From: CAVTYH01 sp963738835 | GTDB lineage: Bacteria > Planctomycetota > Planctomycetia > Pirellulales > JADZDJ01 | DNA: 64,000 bases | Assembly: GCA_963738835.1 (NCBI GenBank) | Contig: CAVTYH010000002.1 | Coordinates: 496,001-560,000 of the forward strand | Reading direction: 5' to 3' | Shown: one piece after another, positions 9,206 through 17,153 of the stretch | Layout: every line of letters begins with the position of its first letter | Position numbering within the stretch: position 1 is the first letter of the stretch | Position numbers and translations under genes: made by a program | Notes under the pieces: generated by a model | Seen by the model: only the letters and a program-made list of their open reading frames with translations | Database searches by the model: none | What the model was told of the DNA's origin: nothing

Positions 9206-10072
9206 TCACCGACACGTCGGCGATTGGCCGTGGAATTGCAGAATCGTGTTCCATGCCTGCTCCGGCGTTTCGGCGTAGCTGAACAGTTGCAGGTGTTCGT
9301 CGTTGATTACGCCTTCATCGGCGAGAAACTGGAAATCGATGACGTGGTCCCAGTACTCACGCCCAAACAAAATGATGGGAATCGGCTGCACGCGGTTGGT
9401 TTGCCGCAGCGTCAGCACTTCGAATAATTCATCGAGCGTGCCGAAACCACCGGGAAACACCACCAGCGCTTTGGCCCGCAGCACGAAGTGCATTTTTCGC
9501 AGAGCGAAGTAGCGGAACTGAAAGCACAGTTCCGGCGTGATGTACGCATTGGGCGCTTGCTCGGCCGGCAGCCGAATGTTGAGGCCGATCGATTTGCAAT
9601 CGACATCGGCCGCCCCCCGGTTGCCAGCTTCCATGATGCCCGGGCCGCCGCCGGTGACGATCACATAATCGCGGCAGTCATAACTTTGATTATCGACTGA
9701 CACGATCTGAGCGAACTTTCGCGCGGCATCGTAGTACGGCGATTTGGCCAGCAACCGCTCGTTGCGCTCGACGGCACGTTTGAATTGGACATTGTTCGGA
9801 TCGGCGGCCAGTTTTTGCTTGGCTCGTTCGAGTCGAGCCTCGGCTTGCGATTTCTCGACGATCTGCGTGCCGCCGAAGAGCACGATGGTCGATTTCACAT
9901 TTGCTTCTTCCAGCGCCAATTCCGGCTTGTACAGTTCCAACTGCAACCGCACCGGCCGCAGTTCCGGCTTCTGCAATAAATCGGAATCGCGATCCGCCAG
10001 GCGATAGCTCGGCGAATTCAAAATCGCTTGCAAATTCTGCTTGGGATCGAGTGGCATGATAATTTTTACCAT
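9206..10072 (-). CDS. LOG-family (TIGR00730-like) nucleotide 5'-monophosphate phosphoribohydrolase
   Basis: A 288-residue cytosolic protein of the LOG/lysine-decarboxylase-like family, which cleaves the N-glycosidic bond of nucleoside 5'-monophosphates, classically cytokinin ribotides. The diagnostic motifs are present: VTGGGPGIMEAGNRGA (about residues 145-160) and PGGFGTLDELFEVLTLRQT (about residues 218-236). The protein is longer than the common 180-200 residues because of an N-terminal extension of about 90 residues with a Lys/Glu-rich helix. I start at ATG 10072; an ATG at 10057 is equally possible, and neither has a good ribosome site because a palindromic repeat ends 2 bases upstream. 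The physiological substrate in this organism is unknown. Confidence 0.85.
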   Translation of the reverse strand: MVKIIMPLDPKQNLQAILNSPSYRLADRDSDLLQKPELRPVRLQLELYKPELALEEANVKSTIVLFGGTQIVEKSQAEARLERAKQKLAADPNNVQFKRAVERNERLLAKSPYYDAARKFAQIVSVDNQSYDCRDYVIVTGGGPGIMEAGNRGAADVDCKSIGLNIRLPAEQAPNAYITPELCFQFRYFALRKMHFVLRAKALVVFPGGFGTLDELFEVLTLRQTNRVQPIPIILFGREYWDHVIDFQFLADEGVINDEHLQLFSYAETPEQAWNTILQFHGQSPTCR

Positions 10073-10073
10073 G

Positions 10074-10126
10074 TGTAGCGGCCGACCTTGGTCGGCGCGA
10101 GCGCCGGGCAAGCCTGGCCGCTATAC
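10074..10126. repeat. Palindromic repeat family B, copy 1
   Basis: A GTAGCGGC...GGCCGCTA element with internal palindromes (CCGACCTTGGTCGG; GCGCCGGGC), one of three related copies in the window (others at 11740 and 18994). It abuts the start codon of the LOG-type gene. Confidence 0.65.
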
Positions 10127-10128
10127 GC

Positions 10129-11517
10129 TCAATGGGTCAGTTCGAAACTCTGCCCCAGCTTCGGCACGACGGTATTCCAGCCGCGGCTGTATCGCAATTC
10201 ATCGGCCAACGCAGTCGCCGCCGGCAATTCGCCATGCGTGATAAACGTCTGCCGTGGCGCAGCCAGTGCCTGTAACCAGCGGATCAGCTCTTTGTGCCCG
10301 GCGTGGCCACTCAGCGACGACATCGAAACCACTGCTGCCTTCACAGGCACATCGTGACCGTACAACCGCAAAAATTTCGCCCCGTCGACCAGCGCTCGTC
10401 CGCGAGTTCCCTCGGCCATGTACCCGGCCAGCACGATCGTGTTTTCTGCACGCCCCAGCCGCTGTTCTAGCTGATGCAAAATGCGGCCGCCGGTGAGCAT
10501 GCCGTTGGACGCGATGATAATGGCGGGTCCTGTCACATCGTTGATTTGTTTCGATTCGTTGACCGTGCGTGTTTGGTGGATGTTGGGGCCGTCGAAAATG
10601 CATTGCGGTCCCACCAATTGCCCTTCGGTCAAATCGTGCTCGCCGACGTAGCGGCAATAAATGTTGGTGGCATCCATTGCCATGGGGCTGTCGAGATAGA
10701 TCGGCAACTCCGGAATGCGCTGTTGTTGCATCAGCACGCGCAGCAAGTAAATCAACTGCTGCGAACGCCCAACTGCGAAAGCCGGCACCAGCATCACGCC
10801 GCCACGCTTCACGGCGGCCAGCACGACTCCGGTCAATTCGTCAAGCACCGGCACATCGGGGTGTTCGCGGTTGCCATAGGTGCTCTCGCAGATTAGATAA
10901 TCGCACGCCGGCGGTTGCAGCGGATCGAAATACAGCGGTGCGTCGTAGCGTCCGACATCGCCGGAGAAGACGATCCGCGTCGGCTTCGGCCCGGTGCGAA
11001 TTTCGACTTCAATGCTCGATGCCCCCAACAGGTGTCCCGCTGTGTGGTAACGCATCCAAATCGGCTCAGCGGGCGAGAACCATTCTTCGCGATCGACCGT
11101 TTTCAAGAGCTTCAGCGTGCGGGTGACATCAGACGGTTCGTACAGCGGCAGCGCCGGCTTGTGTTTGGTATAGCCCTTTTTGTTAGCGTAGTCGGCATCT
11201 TCCTGCTGATTTTTGGCCGCGTCGAACAGCATGATCGCCGCCAGATCGGCCGTCGCCGGCGTACACCACACCGGACCGCTAAAGCCATCGCGCACAAGTC
11301 GTGGCAGATAACCGATGTGGTCGAGATGCGCATGCGTCAGCACCACGGCTTGCACCGACGAGGCCGGAAACGGCAGCGGCTTCCAGTTCAAATCGCGCAG
11401 TGGCTTGAGGCCCTGAAACAGCCCGCAATCGACGAGGATTCTCGCCCCATCGGCTTCCAGCAGATATTTCGAGCCGGTAACCGTTTCCGCCGCACCCTGA
11501 AAAGTGAGCCGAATCAT
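10129..11517 (-). CDS. Beta-CASP metallo-beta-lactamase fold RNA-processing exonuclease-like protein
   Basis: A 462-residue protein of the metallo-beta-lactamase/beta-CASP family (CPSF73- and YsgA-like, zinc-dependent nucleases acting on RNA). Visible motifs are HAHLDH (about residues 57-62, metal-binding motif 2), the motif 3 histidine in YHTAGHLLGA (near residue 160), SGDVGR (motif 4), the beta-CASP segment AFAVGRSQQLIYLL and GMLTGGRI, and the C-terminal SLSGHAGHKEL histidine. The length is usual for bacterial members. The ATG at 11517 starts exactly at the conserved MIRLTFQGAAETVTGS; the upstream extension runs through a palindromic repeat and is not real. A role in RNA maturation or decay is inferred from the family. 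Confidence 0.88.
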   Translation of the reverse strand: MIRLTFQGAAETVTGSKYLLEADGARILVDCGLFQGLKPLRDLNWKPLPFPASSVQAVVLTHAHLDHIGYLPRLVRDGFSGPVWCTPATADLAAIMLFDAAKNQQEDADYANKKGYTKHKPALPLYEPSDVTRTLKLLKTVDREEWFSPAEPIWMRYHTAGHLLGASSIEVEIRTGPKPTRIVFSGDVGRYDAPLYFDPLQPPACDYLICESTYGNREHPDVPVLDELTGVVLAAVKRGGVMLVPAFAVGRSQQLIYLLRVLMQQQRIPELPIYLDSPMAMDATNIYCRYVGEHDLTEGQLVGPQCIFDGPNIHQTRTVNESKQINDVTGPAIIIASNGMLTGGRILHQLEQRLGRAENTIVLAGYMAEGTRGRALVDGAKFLRLYGHDVPVKAAVVSMSSLSGHAGHKELIRWLQALAAPRQTFITHGELPAATALADELRYSRGWNTVVPKLGQSFELTH

Positions 11518-11572
11518 GCCGCGGTTGTAACACGCGGTGCAGGTTGCGGCAACGCGCTGCTGGCACGGTGTT

Positions 11573-11668
11573 CCCTCTCCCCTTGCGGCAGAGGGTTTGG
11601 GTGAGGGGTGGAAGCCAGTTTGGCGCTCCATCACCCTCGCCCCAGCCCTCTCCCGTCGAGGGAGAGGG
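11573..11668. repeat. Palindromic repeat family A, copy 1 (inverted pair)
   Basis: Two oppositely oriented copies of a CCCTCTCCC/GGGAGAGGG element with the accessory GGGTGAGGGG and CACCCTCGCCCC blocks. It lies between the beta-CASP and rhomboid genes. Related copies lie at 17793, 24095, 30475, 44766 and 62065. Confidence 0.75.
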
Positions 11669-11739
11669 AGTTCAGCGTCGACATTGCCGCGGTTCGTTTG
11701 TAAGCGATACTATAGATGCGGCCCGCCGATGTGTTGTGT

Positions 11740-11785
11740 GTAGCGGCGGAGCTTGCTCCGCGCGGGCCAAGGCCCGTCGCTACAC
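11740..11785. repeat. Palindromic repeat family B, copy 2
   Basis: The outer arms GTAGCGGCGG and CCCGTCGCTAC pair imperfectly and enclose inner hairpins (GCGGAGCTTGCTCCGC; GGGCCAAGGCCC). It lies 13 bases before the rhomboid start codon and may influence its translation. Confidence 0.65.
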
Positions 11786-11798
11786 GTTGAGCATCACC

Positions 11799-12677
11799 AT
11801 GGGCTTATACGACCGAGATTATTACCGAGACGAGCACCAGGGCATTCGGCTGAGCACCAATTGGTCGGCGGTCACAACGCTGATTGTGATTAACGCGGCC
11901 GTGTTGTTGCTCGATGCGTTCACCAGCGATCGTTGGCTAGAGCAACATCTCAAGCTTCAGCCCGATCTGTTCCAGCGTCCGTGGCAAGCCTGGCAGTTGC
12001 TGACCTATGGGTTTGTGCACGCCGACATTTGGCATTTGTTCTTCAACATGCTCGGGCTGTGGATTTTCGGCTCGGAAGTGGAATTGGTCTATGGCCGCCG
12101 CGAGTTTTACAAACTGTATTTGAGTCTGATCATTCTCTCGGGCTTGTGCAACACGGCCATTCAAGCGGCGGCTCACGAGGCCAACCCCGTCGTTGGTGCT
12201 TCCGGCGGCGTGATGGGGGTGGCGGTGATTTTCGCCTGCAACTTCCCGCGGCGAACGCTGATTCTGTTTCCGATTCCCATTCCAGTTCCGGCTGCCGTGC
12301 TGGTTGGCCTCTACGTGTTGTTCGACCTCATCGGCACGCAAGACCATCAAAGTGGCGTGGCGCATTGGGCCCATCTCAGCGGCGCGGCGTTTGGATTTCT
12401 GTATTTCAAAACCGGTTGGAATCTATTTCGACTGTGGCCTAGCGGACTCAAACTGCGAATTCCGATGCGGGGACCGAAATTCCGCATCCACCGTGAACCG
12501 GACGAAGAAGAGGAAGAAATGCCGGCCGACGATTATTTGACGACTGGGCGAATTCAGCAGCGAGTCGATGAAATCCTGGAAAAAATCAGCCGCACCGGCG
12601 AAGGCAGCCTGACCGACGAAGAACGCCGCTTTTTGTCGGAAGCGAGCCGGCGTTATCAGCAGCAACGGCGGCGGTGA
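11799..12677 (+). CDS. Rhomboid-family intramembrane serine protease
   Basis: A 292-residue integral membrane protein. The rhomboid signatures are present: HLFFNMLGLW in the region after the first transmembrane segment, the catalytic serine in GASGG (about residue 130) and the catalytic histidine in HWAHLSG (about residue 190). About six hydrophobic segments precede a cytosolic tail of about 85 residues that contains an acidic EPDEEEEEMP run and a charged helix. The ATG at 11799 is placed just after a family B repeat; there is no good ribosome site. Rhomboids cleave transmembrane helices within the membrane; the substrate here cannot be inferred. Confidence 0.9.
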   Translation: MGLYDRDYYRDEHQGIRLSTNWSAVTTLIVINAAVLLLDAFTSDRWLEQHLKLQPDLFQRPWQAWQLLTYGFVHADIWHLFFNMLGLWIFGSEVELVYGRREFYKLYLSLIILSGLCNTAIQAAAHEANPVVGASGGVMGVAVIFACNFPRRTLILFPIPIPVPAAVLVGLYVLFDLIGTQDHQSGVAHWAHLSGAAFGFLYFKTGWNLFRLWPSGLKLRIPMRGPKFRIHREPDEEEEEMPADDYLTTGRIQQRVDEILEKISRTGEGSLTDEERRFLSEASRRYQQQRRR

Positions 12678-12721
12678 GCATGAAGCAGTTAGCGATTAGC
12701 AGTTAGCATTTAGCCAGCCCG

Positions 12722-12749
12722 AAGCCCAGGGGTTGCAACCCCTGGGCTT
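12722..12749. repeat. 28-base perfect palindrome, family C, copy 1
   Basis: A perfect 28-base palindrome with the half-site AAGCCCAGGGGTTG. An identical 28-base copy lies inside the Ser/Thr kinase gene at 56844-56871, and a diverged form lies at 23329-23369. Confidence 0.85.
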
Positions 12750-12765
12750 GATACGCCGCAGCGGT

Positions 12766-12794
12766 TTGCTCGCCCGTTTCGCGGCGATTATACT
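12766..12794 (+). promoter_or_regulatory. Candidate sigma70-type promoter
   Basis: TTGCTC at 12766-12771 and TATACT at 12789-12794 with 17 bases between. A start of transcription near 12801 would lie downstream of the ATG at 12798, so it supports the ATG at 12849 as the real start of the secreted-protein gene. Confidence 0.5.
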
Positions 12795-12848
12795 AAAATG
12801 GTCGGTAAATCTCGCCATATTCTTCTCGTCGCGAAAAGTAGTTTCTCC

Positions 12849-13799
12849 ATGCTCCATCGCTCAAAGTTTTCGCCGCCCTGCCTGTCTTTACTCGTCGTGT
12901 TATCGGCAATCTTGGTCGCATTCACCGCCTCGGCTCAACAACCAAAGGCTGCAGCGCCGAAGGGCTATCGCAAACTTGGACCCGGCGCCGAAACCATCAT
13001 TCCCGCCAAGCCCGATCCGCAAGATACCGTTACGCAGCACGACATGGTCGAAATTCAATCGTCGGGCGCGAAGTTGGATTGGAAGCCCGCCACGCAAGCA
13101 GCCACCGAAACGCTGGGCGTGAAAACAAAAGACATTCCGTTCCGCCGCGGCGCTTCGTATCTGCAATTTGCATTCAAACCGTTGCGAGTAATGTACGTCG
13201 ATATTCCGGCGCCAGGCGGCCACCTGGATCGCCGGCAGATTTGGTACATGGTTTATCGGGTCACCAATTTCGGCGAGCATCTGGATGCGGATTCAAATTC
13301 CAAAGATGGCAAAAGCCAAATCGCGACAGGTGTTCCACCATCGAACGAGGAGGTTTTTTTCCATCCGCAGTTCGTGCTGGAAAGTCAGAAATACGGCAAA
13401 GCGTATCTCGATCGTGTCCTGCCGCTGGCGGTGGAAGCCATTGAGAAACGCGAAGACCCACGGCGTCATTTGCTGAACAGCGCGGAAATGAGCGAGCAGC
13501 CCATTCCGCTCAGTACGCCAGGCAACGACCGCAGCGTTTGGGGCGTGGCCACCTGGGAACACGTCGATCCGCGAATCGATTACTTTTCGATTTATGTCAA
13601 GGGGCTGAGCAGCGCTTATCGCTTCAAAGATCCCGAGGGCGCTTACAACAAAAACGGCGAGCCGGGCAATGGTCGCATCTACGCCCAAAAAACGCTTAAA
13701 TTAAACTTCTGGCGTCCCGGCGACGACCGGGAAATTAACGAAAGCGACATCTATTTCGGCATTCCGGGCCAAGTTGACCACGAGTGGGTGTTTCGGTAA
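12849..13799 (+). CDS. Secreted protein of unknown function, planctomycete type
   Basis: A 316-residue protein whose first about 29 residues form a Sec signal peptide (MLHRSKFSPPCLSLLVVLSA, then cleavage after about ASA), so it is exported. I use the ATG at 12849 because the signal peptide starts there and the candidate promoter overlaps the earlier ATG at 12798. The mature part has two beta-rich halves, with YMVYRVTNFGEHL and the repeated WGVATWEHVDPRIDYFSIYVKGL element. I recognise no catalytic motif. It is a single gene between rhomboid and rpmA. Confidence 0.7.
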   Translation: MLHRSKFSPPCLSLLVVLSAILVAFTASAQQPKAAAPKGYRKLGPGAETIIPAKPDPQDTVTQHDMVEIQSSGAKLDWKPATQAATETLGVKTKDIPFRRGASYLQFAFKPLRVMYVDIPAPGGHLDRRQIWYMVYRVTNFGEHLDADSNSKDGKSQIATGVPPSNEEVFFHPQFVLESQKYGKAYLDRVLPLAVEAIEKREDPRRHLLNSAEMSEQPIPLSTPGNDRSVWGVATWEHVDPRIDYFSIYVKGLSSAYRFKDPEGAYNKNGEPGNGRIYAQKTLKLNFWRPGDDREINESDIYFGIPGQVDHEWVFR

Positions 13800-13857
13800 A
13801 TTGACTAAGTCGTAGACGGCTTCGTTTCGCAGCCATGTTTCGCGATTGTTGATCGAT

Positions 13858-13985
13858 CGTGAATGACGAATGACGAAATTTGAATGACGAGAGAAGCACA
13901 AATGACGAATTTCCAAATGACAATTTAGTCATTGGAATTTGGTCATTCGTTTGTCATTCGAGCTTCGTCATTCGTCATTTAGCAT
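13858..13985. repeat. ATGACGAA direct/inverted repeat block
   Basis: Multiple copies of ATGACGAA or its complement: direct copies at 13863-13915 and complementary TTCGTCAT copies at 13945-13980. The block can fold into one long hairpin. It fills the gap before rpmA together with little else. Confidence 0.75.
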
Positions 13986-14053
13986 TCGGCCGATTTGCAA
14001 GCAGCGGATTGAAGTTCGTCAAAGTCCATCATTTACAACGGTAGTGGAAAGCA

Positions 14054-14308
14054 ATGGCACATAAGAAAGGTCAAGGTTCGAGCCGCAACGGACGCGATTC
14101 CCACGGCCAACGCCGCGGAGTGAAGCGCTATGCTGGTCAGGGCGTGATCGCCGGCAACATTCTCGTGCGGCAAGTAGGCAACACGTTTCATCCCGGTCGC
14201 GGCGTCGGCCAGGGGAAAGATTTCACGCTGTTCGCACTTGTCGATGGCGTCGTTCAGTTCGACCGCGGCGGCCGCCGAGTCAACGTGCTGCAGGTACAAG
14301 CAAATTAA
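14054..14308 (+). CDS. rpmA: 50S ribosomal protein L27
   Basis: An 84-residue protein with the bacterial L27 signature: MAHKKGQGSSRNGRDSHGQR at the N-terminus and the central GNILVRQVGNTFHPG and DFTLFALVDGVV blocks. L27 sits near the peptidyl-transferase centre of the large subunit. The length is standard. rpmA usually follows rplU (L21), but no rplU precedes it here; the upstream 250 bases are a repeat block. A strong intrinsic terminator follows at 14395, so it is probably monocistronic. Confidence 0.96.
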   Translation: MAHKKGQGSSRNGRDSHGQRRGVKRYAGQGVIAGNILVRQVGNTFHPGRGVGQGKDFTLFALVDGVVQFDRGGRRVNVLQVQAN

Positions 14309-14394
14309 TCAAGCTGTAGGAGGCGACTCCCGTCGCCGACAGCAGAACCCTGCGTCAATCGCCGTCAGAAGACGGCTCCGACATCGACTATATT

Positions 14395-14422
14395 GGGGTG
14401 TCCAGTTTTGGACACCCCTTTT
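14395..14422 (+). terminator. Intrinsic terminator after rpmA
   Basis: A perfect 10-bp stem (GGGGTGTCCA / TGGACACCCC) with a 4-base loop followed by TTTT. It separates rpmA from the methyltransferase gene. The 85 bases before it also contain GC-rich inverted repeats (GCCGTCAGAAGACGGC). Confidence 0.9.
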
Positions 14423-14477
14423 CATTGCGCTGGTTTTTGCTGCTCTGCAACTGACCACCGACAACTGCTAACTGCCG

Positions 14478-15269
14478 ATGAAAATCACGAGCACCGCCAA
14501 TCCGCGCGTCAAAGCTGCTGCCAAGTTGCGGAATTCGCGCGAGCGAGCTGCTCAAGGCCGCTTCGCCATCAACGGACTACGCGAAATCGGCCGGGTGCTG
14601 GATGCTGGAATTCCGATCGAAGAAGTGTTTTTCTGTCCGGAACTTTGCGCCGGCAGCCAGCGTCAGCGGCTGCTCTTACGGCTAGAAAAAACAGATGCCA
14701 CGCGGTACGAGGTGTCGCGATCGGTGTTTGAGGTCCTGGCGTATGGAAGCCGGATGGAAGGGATTGTCGCTGTGGCTAAGATTCCGCGGCGTAATTTGGC
14801 AGAATTGCAGTTGCCGTCTTCTCCGCTTGTGGCCGTCGTCGAGGGGGTGGAGAAACCTGGAAACTTGGGGGCCGTGCTTCGCAGCGCAGATGGCGCCGGT
14901 GTTACCGGTGTCGTCGTGGCCGATGGCGGGAGCGATCTTTACAACCCCAACGCCATCCGTGCCAGCATGGGCACGATTTTCACGTTGCCGGTGTACTCAG
15001 CTGGCAGCGCGGAAACGATCGACTGGCTGCGTAAATATAAACTGGTTGTTTATGCGGCGCGTGTGGACGGCTCGGTTGAATACACGGCGTGCGATTTCAG
15101 CAAGCCGTGCGCGATCGTGCTGGGCAGCGAAGATGATGGATTGTCCGACGCCTGGCGCGGCAACGATGTCACGCCGATTCGACTGCCGATGCGCGGCGCA
15201 GCTGACAGCCTCAACGTCTCCGCCACTGCCGCCGTGTTGTTTTACGAAGCGCTGCGGCAGCGCTCATAG
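14478..15269 (+). CDS. SpoU/TrmH-family RNA 2'-O-ribose methyltransferase
   Basis: A 263-residue cytosolic protein. Residues 1-90 are the substrate-binding domain (ITSTANPRVKAAAKLRNS start), and residues about 110-263 form the SPOUT catalytic domain with its three motifs: VEKPGNLGAVLRSADGAG (motif 1, near 125), LGSEDDGLSD (motif 2, near 216) and IRLPMRGAADSLNVSATAAV (motif 3, near 236). It transfers methyl from S-adenosylmethionine to a ribose 2'-OH in rRNA or tRNA; the exact target cannot be told from sequence. The gene starts at ATG 14478, about 55 bases after the terminator of rpmA. Confidence 0.92.
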   Translation: MKITSTANPRVKAAAKLRNSRERAAQGRFAINGLREIGRVLDAGIPIEEVFFCPELCAGSQRQRLLLRLEKTDATRYEVSRSVFEVLAYGSRMEGIVAVAKIPRRNLAELQLPSSPLVAVVEGVEKPGNLGAVLRSADGAGVTGVVVADGGSDLYNPNAIRASMGTIFTLPVYSAGSAETIDWLRKYKLVVYAARVDGSVEYTACDFSKPCAIVLGSEDDGLSDAWRGNDVTPIRLPMRGAADSLNVSATAAVLFYEALRQRS

Positions 15270-15273
15270 CGGT

Positions 15274-15299
15274 CATAAAGCCGCGATTGGGAATCGCGG
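15274..15299. repeat. CATAAAGCCGCGA repeat, family E, copy 1
   Basis: A short hairpin repeat, CATAAAGCCGCGA then a loop and TCGCGG, between convergent genes. The related copy at 28987 follows mreC. Confidence 0.5.
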
Positions 15300-15352
15300 T
15301 GAAGTGCAAATGGACGATGCATGCCAATTCACCGCCGATGCCATCGGCGGCC

Positions 15353-16228
15353 TTATGGATTGAGTTGCATTTTCGCCGCGGCCAGTGTGTTCTCCAGCAG
15401 CATCGTGATCGTCAACGGACCCACGCCGCCGGGAACGGGCGTGATTGCGCCGGCGACTTTTTTCACTGAATCAAAGTCGACATCGCCACATAGTTTGCCA
15501 TCGATGCGGTGGATGCCGACATCGATGACCGTTGCGCCGGATCGCACCATCTCGGCGGTGACAAACCGCGGTTTGCCGATGGCGACAATCAAAATGTCGG
15601 CTCGGCGCGTGATTTCGGCGAGATTTTCCGTGCGGCTGTGGCACACGGTCACGGTGGCGTCGGCGTGCGGCCCGCGCTGCAAGAGCATCAGCGCGATCGG
15701 TTTGCCGACGATTTCGCTGCGTCCCAAAACCACGACGTGTTTGCCCGCCGTCTCGATGTCATTGGCGACGAGCAGTTGCACGATGCCGTGCGGCGTGCAG
15801 GGCAAAAACCGCGGCCTGCCTTGCACCATGCGGCCCACATTTTCCGGATGAAACGCATCGACATCTTTGAGCGGATGCACCGCGTCGAGGATTTTCGTTT
15901 CGTCAATTTGCTTCGGCAGCGGCAACTGTACCAGGATGCCATGTACCGGCTGATTTGACGGAGCACTGTTCAATTGCAGCACCAGATCGAGCAATTCCTG
16001 CTGCGAAACGGTAGCCGGCAAGCAATGCAGTTGACTCGCCATCCCAACACGTTCGCAAGCCTGCCGCTTGTTGCGAACATAAACCTCGCTGGCCGGATTC
16101 TCGCCCACCAACACCGCCGCCAAACAGGGCGTGACGCCCGATTGCGATTTGGATTCCGCCACGCGGCGCGCGATGTCCGCCTGCAATCGAGCGGCGAGCG
16201 ATTTACCGTCCAGCAGTTTTGCTGTCAT
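15353..16228 (-). CDS. folD: Bifunctional methylenetetrahydrofolate dehydrogenase/cyclohydrolase
   Basis: A 291-residue protein, the normal FolD length. It interconverts 5,10-methylene-, 5,10-methenyl- and 10-formyl-tetrahydrofolate using NADP in the cytosol, feeding purine and formyl-Met synthesis. Motifs seen: YVRNKRQACERVGM (catalytic lysine region, about residues 50-63), the GILVQLPLP block, VVLGRSEIVGKPIALMLL (NADP-binding) and the C-terminal ITPVPGGVGPLT. The start is ATG 16228. It converges on the SpoU gene. Confidence 0.96.
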   Translation of the reverse strand: MTAKLLDGKSLAARLQADIARRVAESKSQSGVTPCLAAVLVGENPASEVYVRNKRQACERVGMASQLHCLPATVSQQELLDLVLQLNSAPSNQPVHGILVQLPLPKQIDETKILDAVHPLKDVDAFHPENVGRMVQGRPRFLPCTPHGIVQLLVANDIETAGKHVVVLGRSEIVGKPIALMLLQRGPHADATVTVCHSRTENLAEITRRADILIVAIGKPRFVTAEMVRSGATVIDVGIHRIDGKLCGDVDFDSVKKVAGAITPVPGGVGPLTITMLLENTLAAAKMQLNP

Positions 16229-16260
16229 CGAGCATTATCCAGGAATCAGCGAATTACTCA

Positions 16261-16355
16261 CCGCAGAGGACGCGGAGGATCACAGAGGAAATACAACACT
16301 ATAAAAATTAAAATTCATTCTGCGCTGCCTCAGCGTTCCTCTGCGCCCTCTGCGG
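16261..16355. repeat. CCGCAGAGG inverted repeat
   Basis: CCGCAGAGG at 16261-16269 and its complement CCTCTGCGG at 16347-16355, with further related CAGAGGAA and TTCCTCTG copies between. It occupies the gap between folD and pgpA and could form a long imperfect hairpin. Confidence 0.65.
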
Positions 16356-16371
16356 TTAATACTGCCCTGCA

Positions 16372-16890
16372 TTAGATCCAGCCCGTCCAAAGTATCGCGT
16401 GCAGCGCCAGGCACGAATAGACCCCGGCAGCCCAGTCGTCGGCCATGATGCCCAGGCCTTCCGGCAAGAGTTCCAGTTGCCGAGCCGGCGGCGGCTTGGT
16501 GATGTCGAACAAACGGTGCAGTGCAAAACCAATGATTAGCACCAGCGGCCGGATCAAGGTGTCGTGCGGCACAAGAAAAAACGTGATTGGCAAACTCGCA
16601 ATTTCATCGAGCACGATGCAGCCGGGATCTTTCAATCCGTCAAGCTGCCTGGCGGCGATCGTGCAAATCGGAATCCCAGCAATGCACAGCACTATGATGA
16701 CAACAGCTTGTAAGCCGATGTTCGGCAGAAAGCCGATGCACCAAGCCAGCGGCAATCCCCAAACGGCGCCCACTGTGCCGGGGGCAAAGGGTGCGCGGCC
16801 GAACCAAAAGCCCGTTGCAATTACCACGGCCAGATGTCGCCAAGCCGCGGCGGGAATTAACGTGGGCTTGTTGTTTTCGTTCAATGGCAT
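16372..16890 (-). CDS. pgpA: Phosphatidylglycerophosphatase A
   Basis: A 172-residue membrane enzyme that dephosphorylates phosphatidylglycerol phosphate to phosphatidylglycerol in the inner membrane. The family signatures are present: ATGFWFGRAPFAPGTVGA (near residues 25-42), LDEIASLPITF (near 105) and the C-terminal RLFDITKPPPARQLELLPEG and GIMADDWAAGVYS. Three to four transmembrane segments are visible. Usual length. It follows folD on the same strand, with a repeat of about 140 bases between them. Confidence 0.93.
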   Translation of the reverse strand: MPLNENNKPTLIPAAAWRHLAVVIATGFWFGRAPFAPGTVGAVWGLPLAWCIGFLPNIGLQAVVIIVLCIAGIPICTIAARQLDGLKDPGCIVLDEIASLPITFFLVPHDTLIRPLVLIIGFALHRLFDITKPPPARQLELLPEGLGIMADDWAAGVYSCLALHAILWTGWI

Positions 16891-17000
16891 GCGGGGATGC
16901 TACCTGAGGCACACTCAGCGGCAAAGCGAAGCGGCCGGATTGGGTCGGTTTTCGCAGGCAAAATGCCCTCGCGAAGCGGTTTCAAGCGAGTTATCATAAG

Positions 17001-17029
17001 TTGACGATTGAAGTCTTAATCCTAATAAT
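17001..17029 (+). promoter_or_regulatory. Weak promoter candidate upstream of the sulfite reductase
   Basis: TTGACG at 17001-17006 and AATAAT at 17024-17029 with 17 bases between, about 125 bases before the start codon. The 263-base gap to pgpA shows nothing else clear. Confidence 0.35.
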
Positions 17030-17153
17030 CACGATAATGTTACTGATCTTTTGCGGTTTTGCGTTGTACCTGGGTAAATCGTAAAGGTACATTCTCCACG
17101 GACGGCATTTTTGCCCATCCCACCGATTTTTCGAAAGGCGGCGCAGTTCGATC

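Noticed and set aside
13858..13985. Possible CRISPR array (short repeats)
   Set aside because: Repeat units are only 8-10 bases, in both orientations and without unique spacers of constant length; no cas genes are near.
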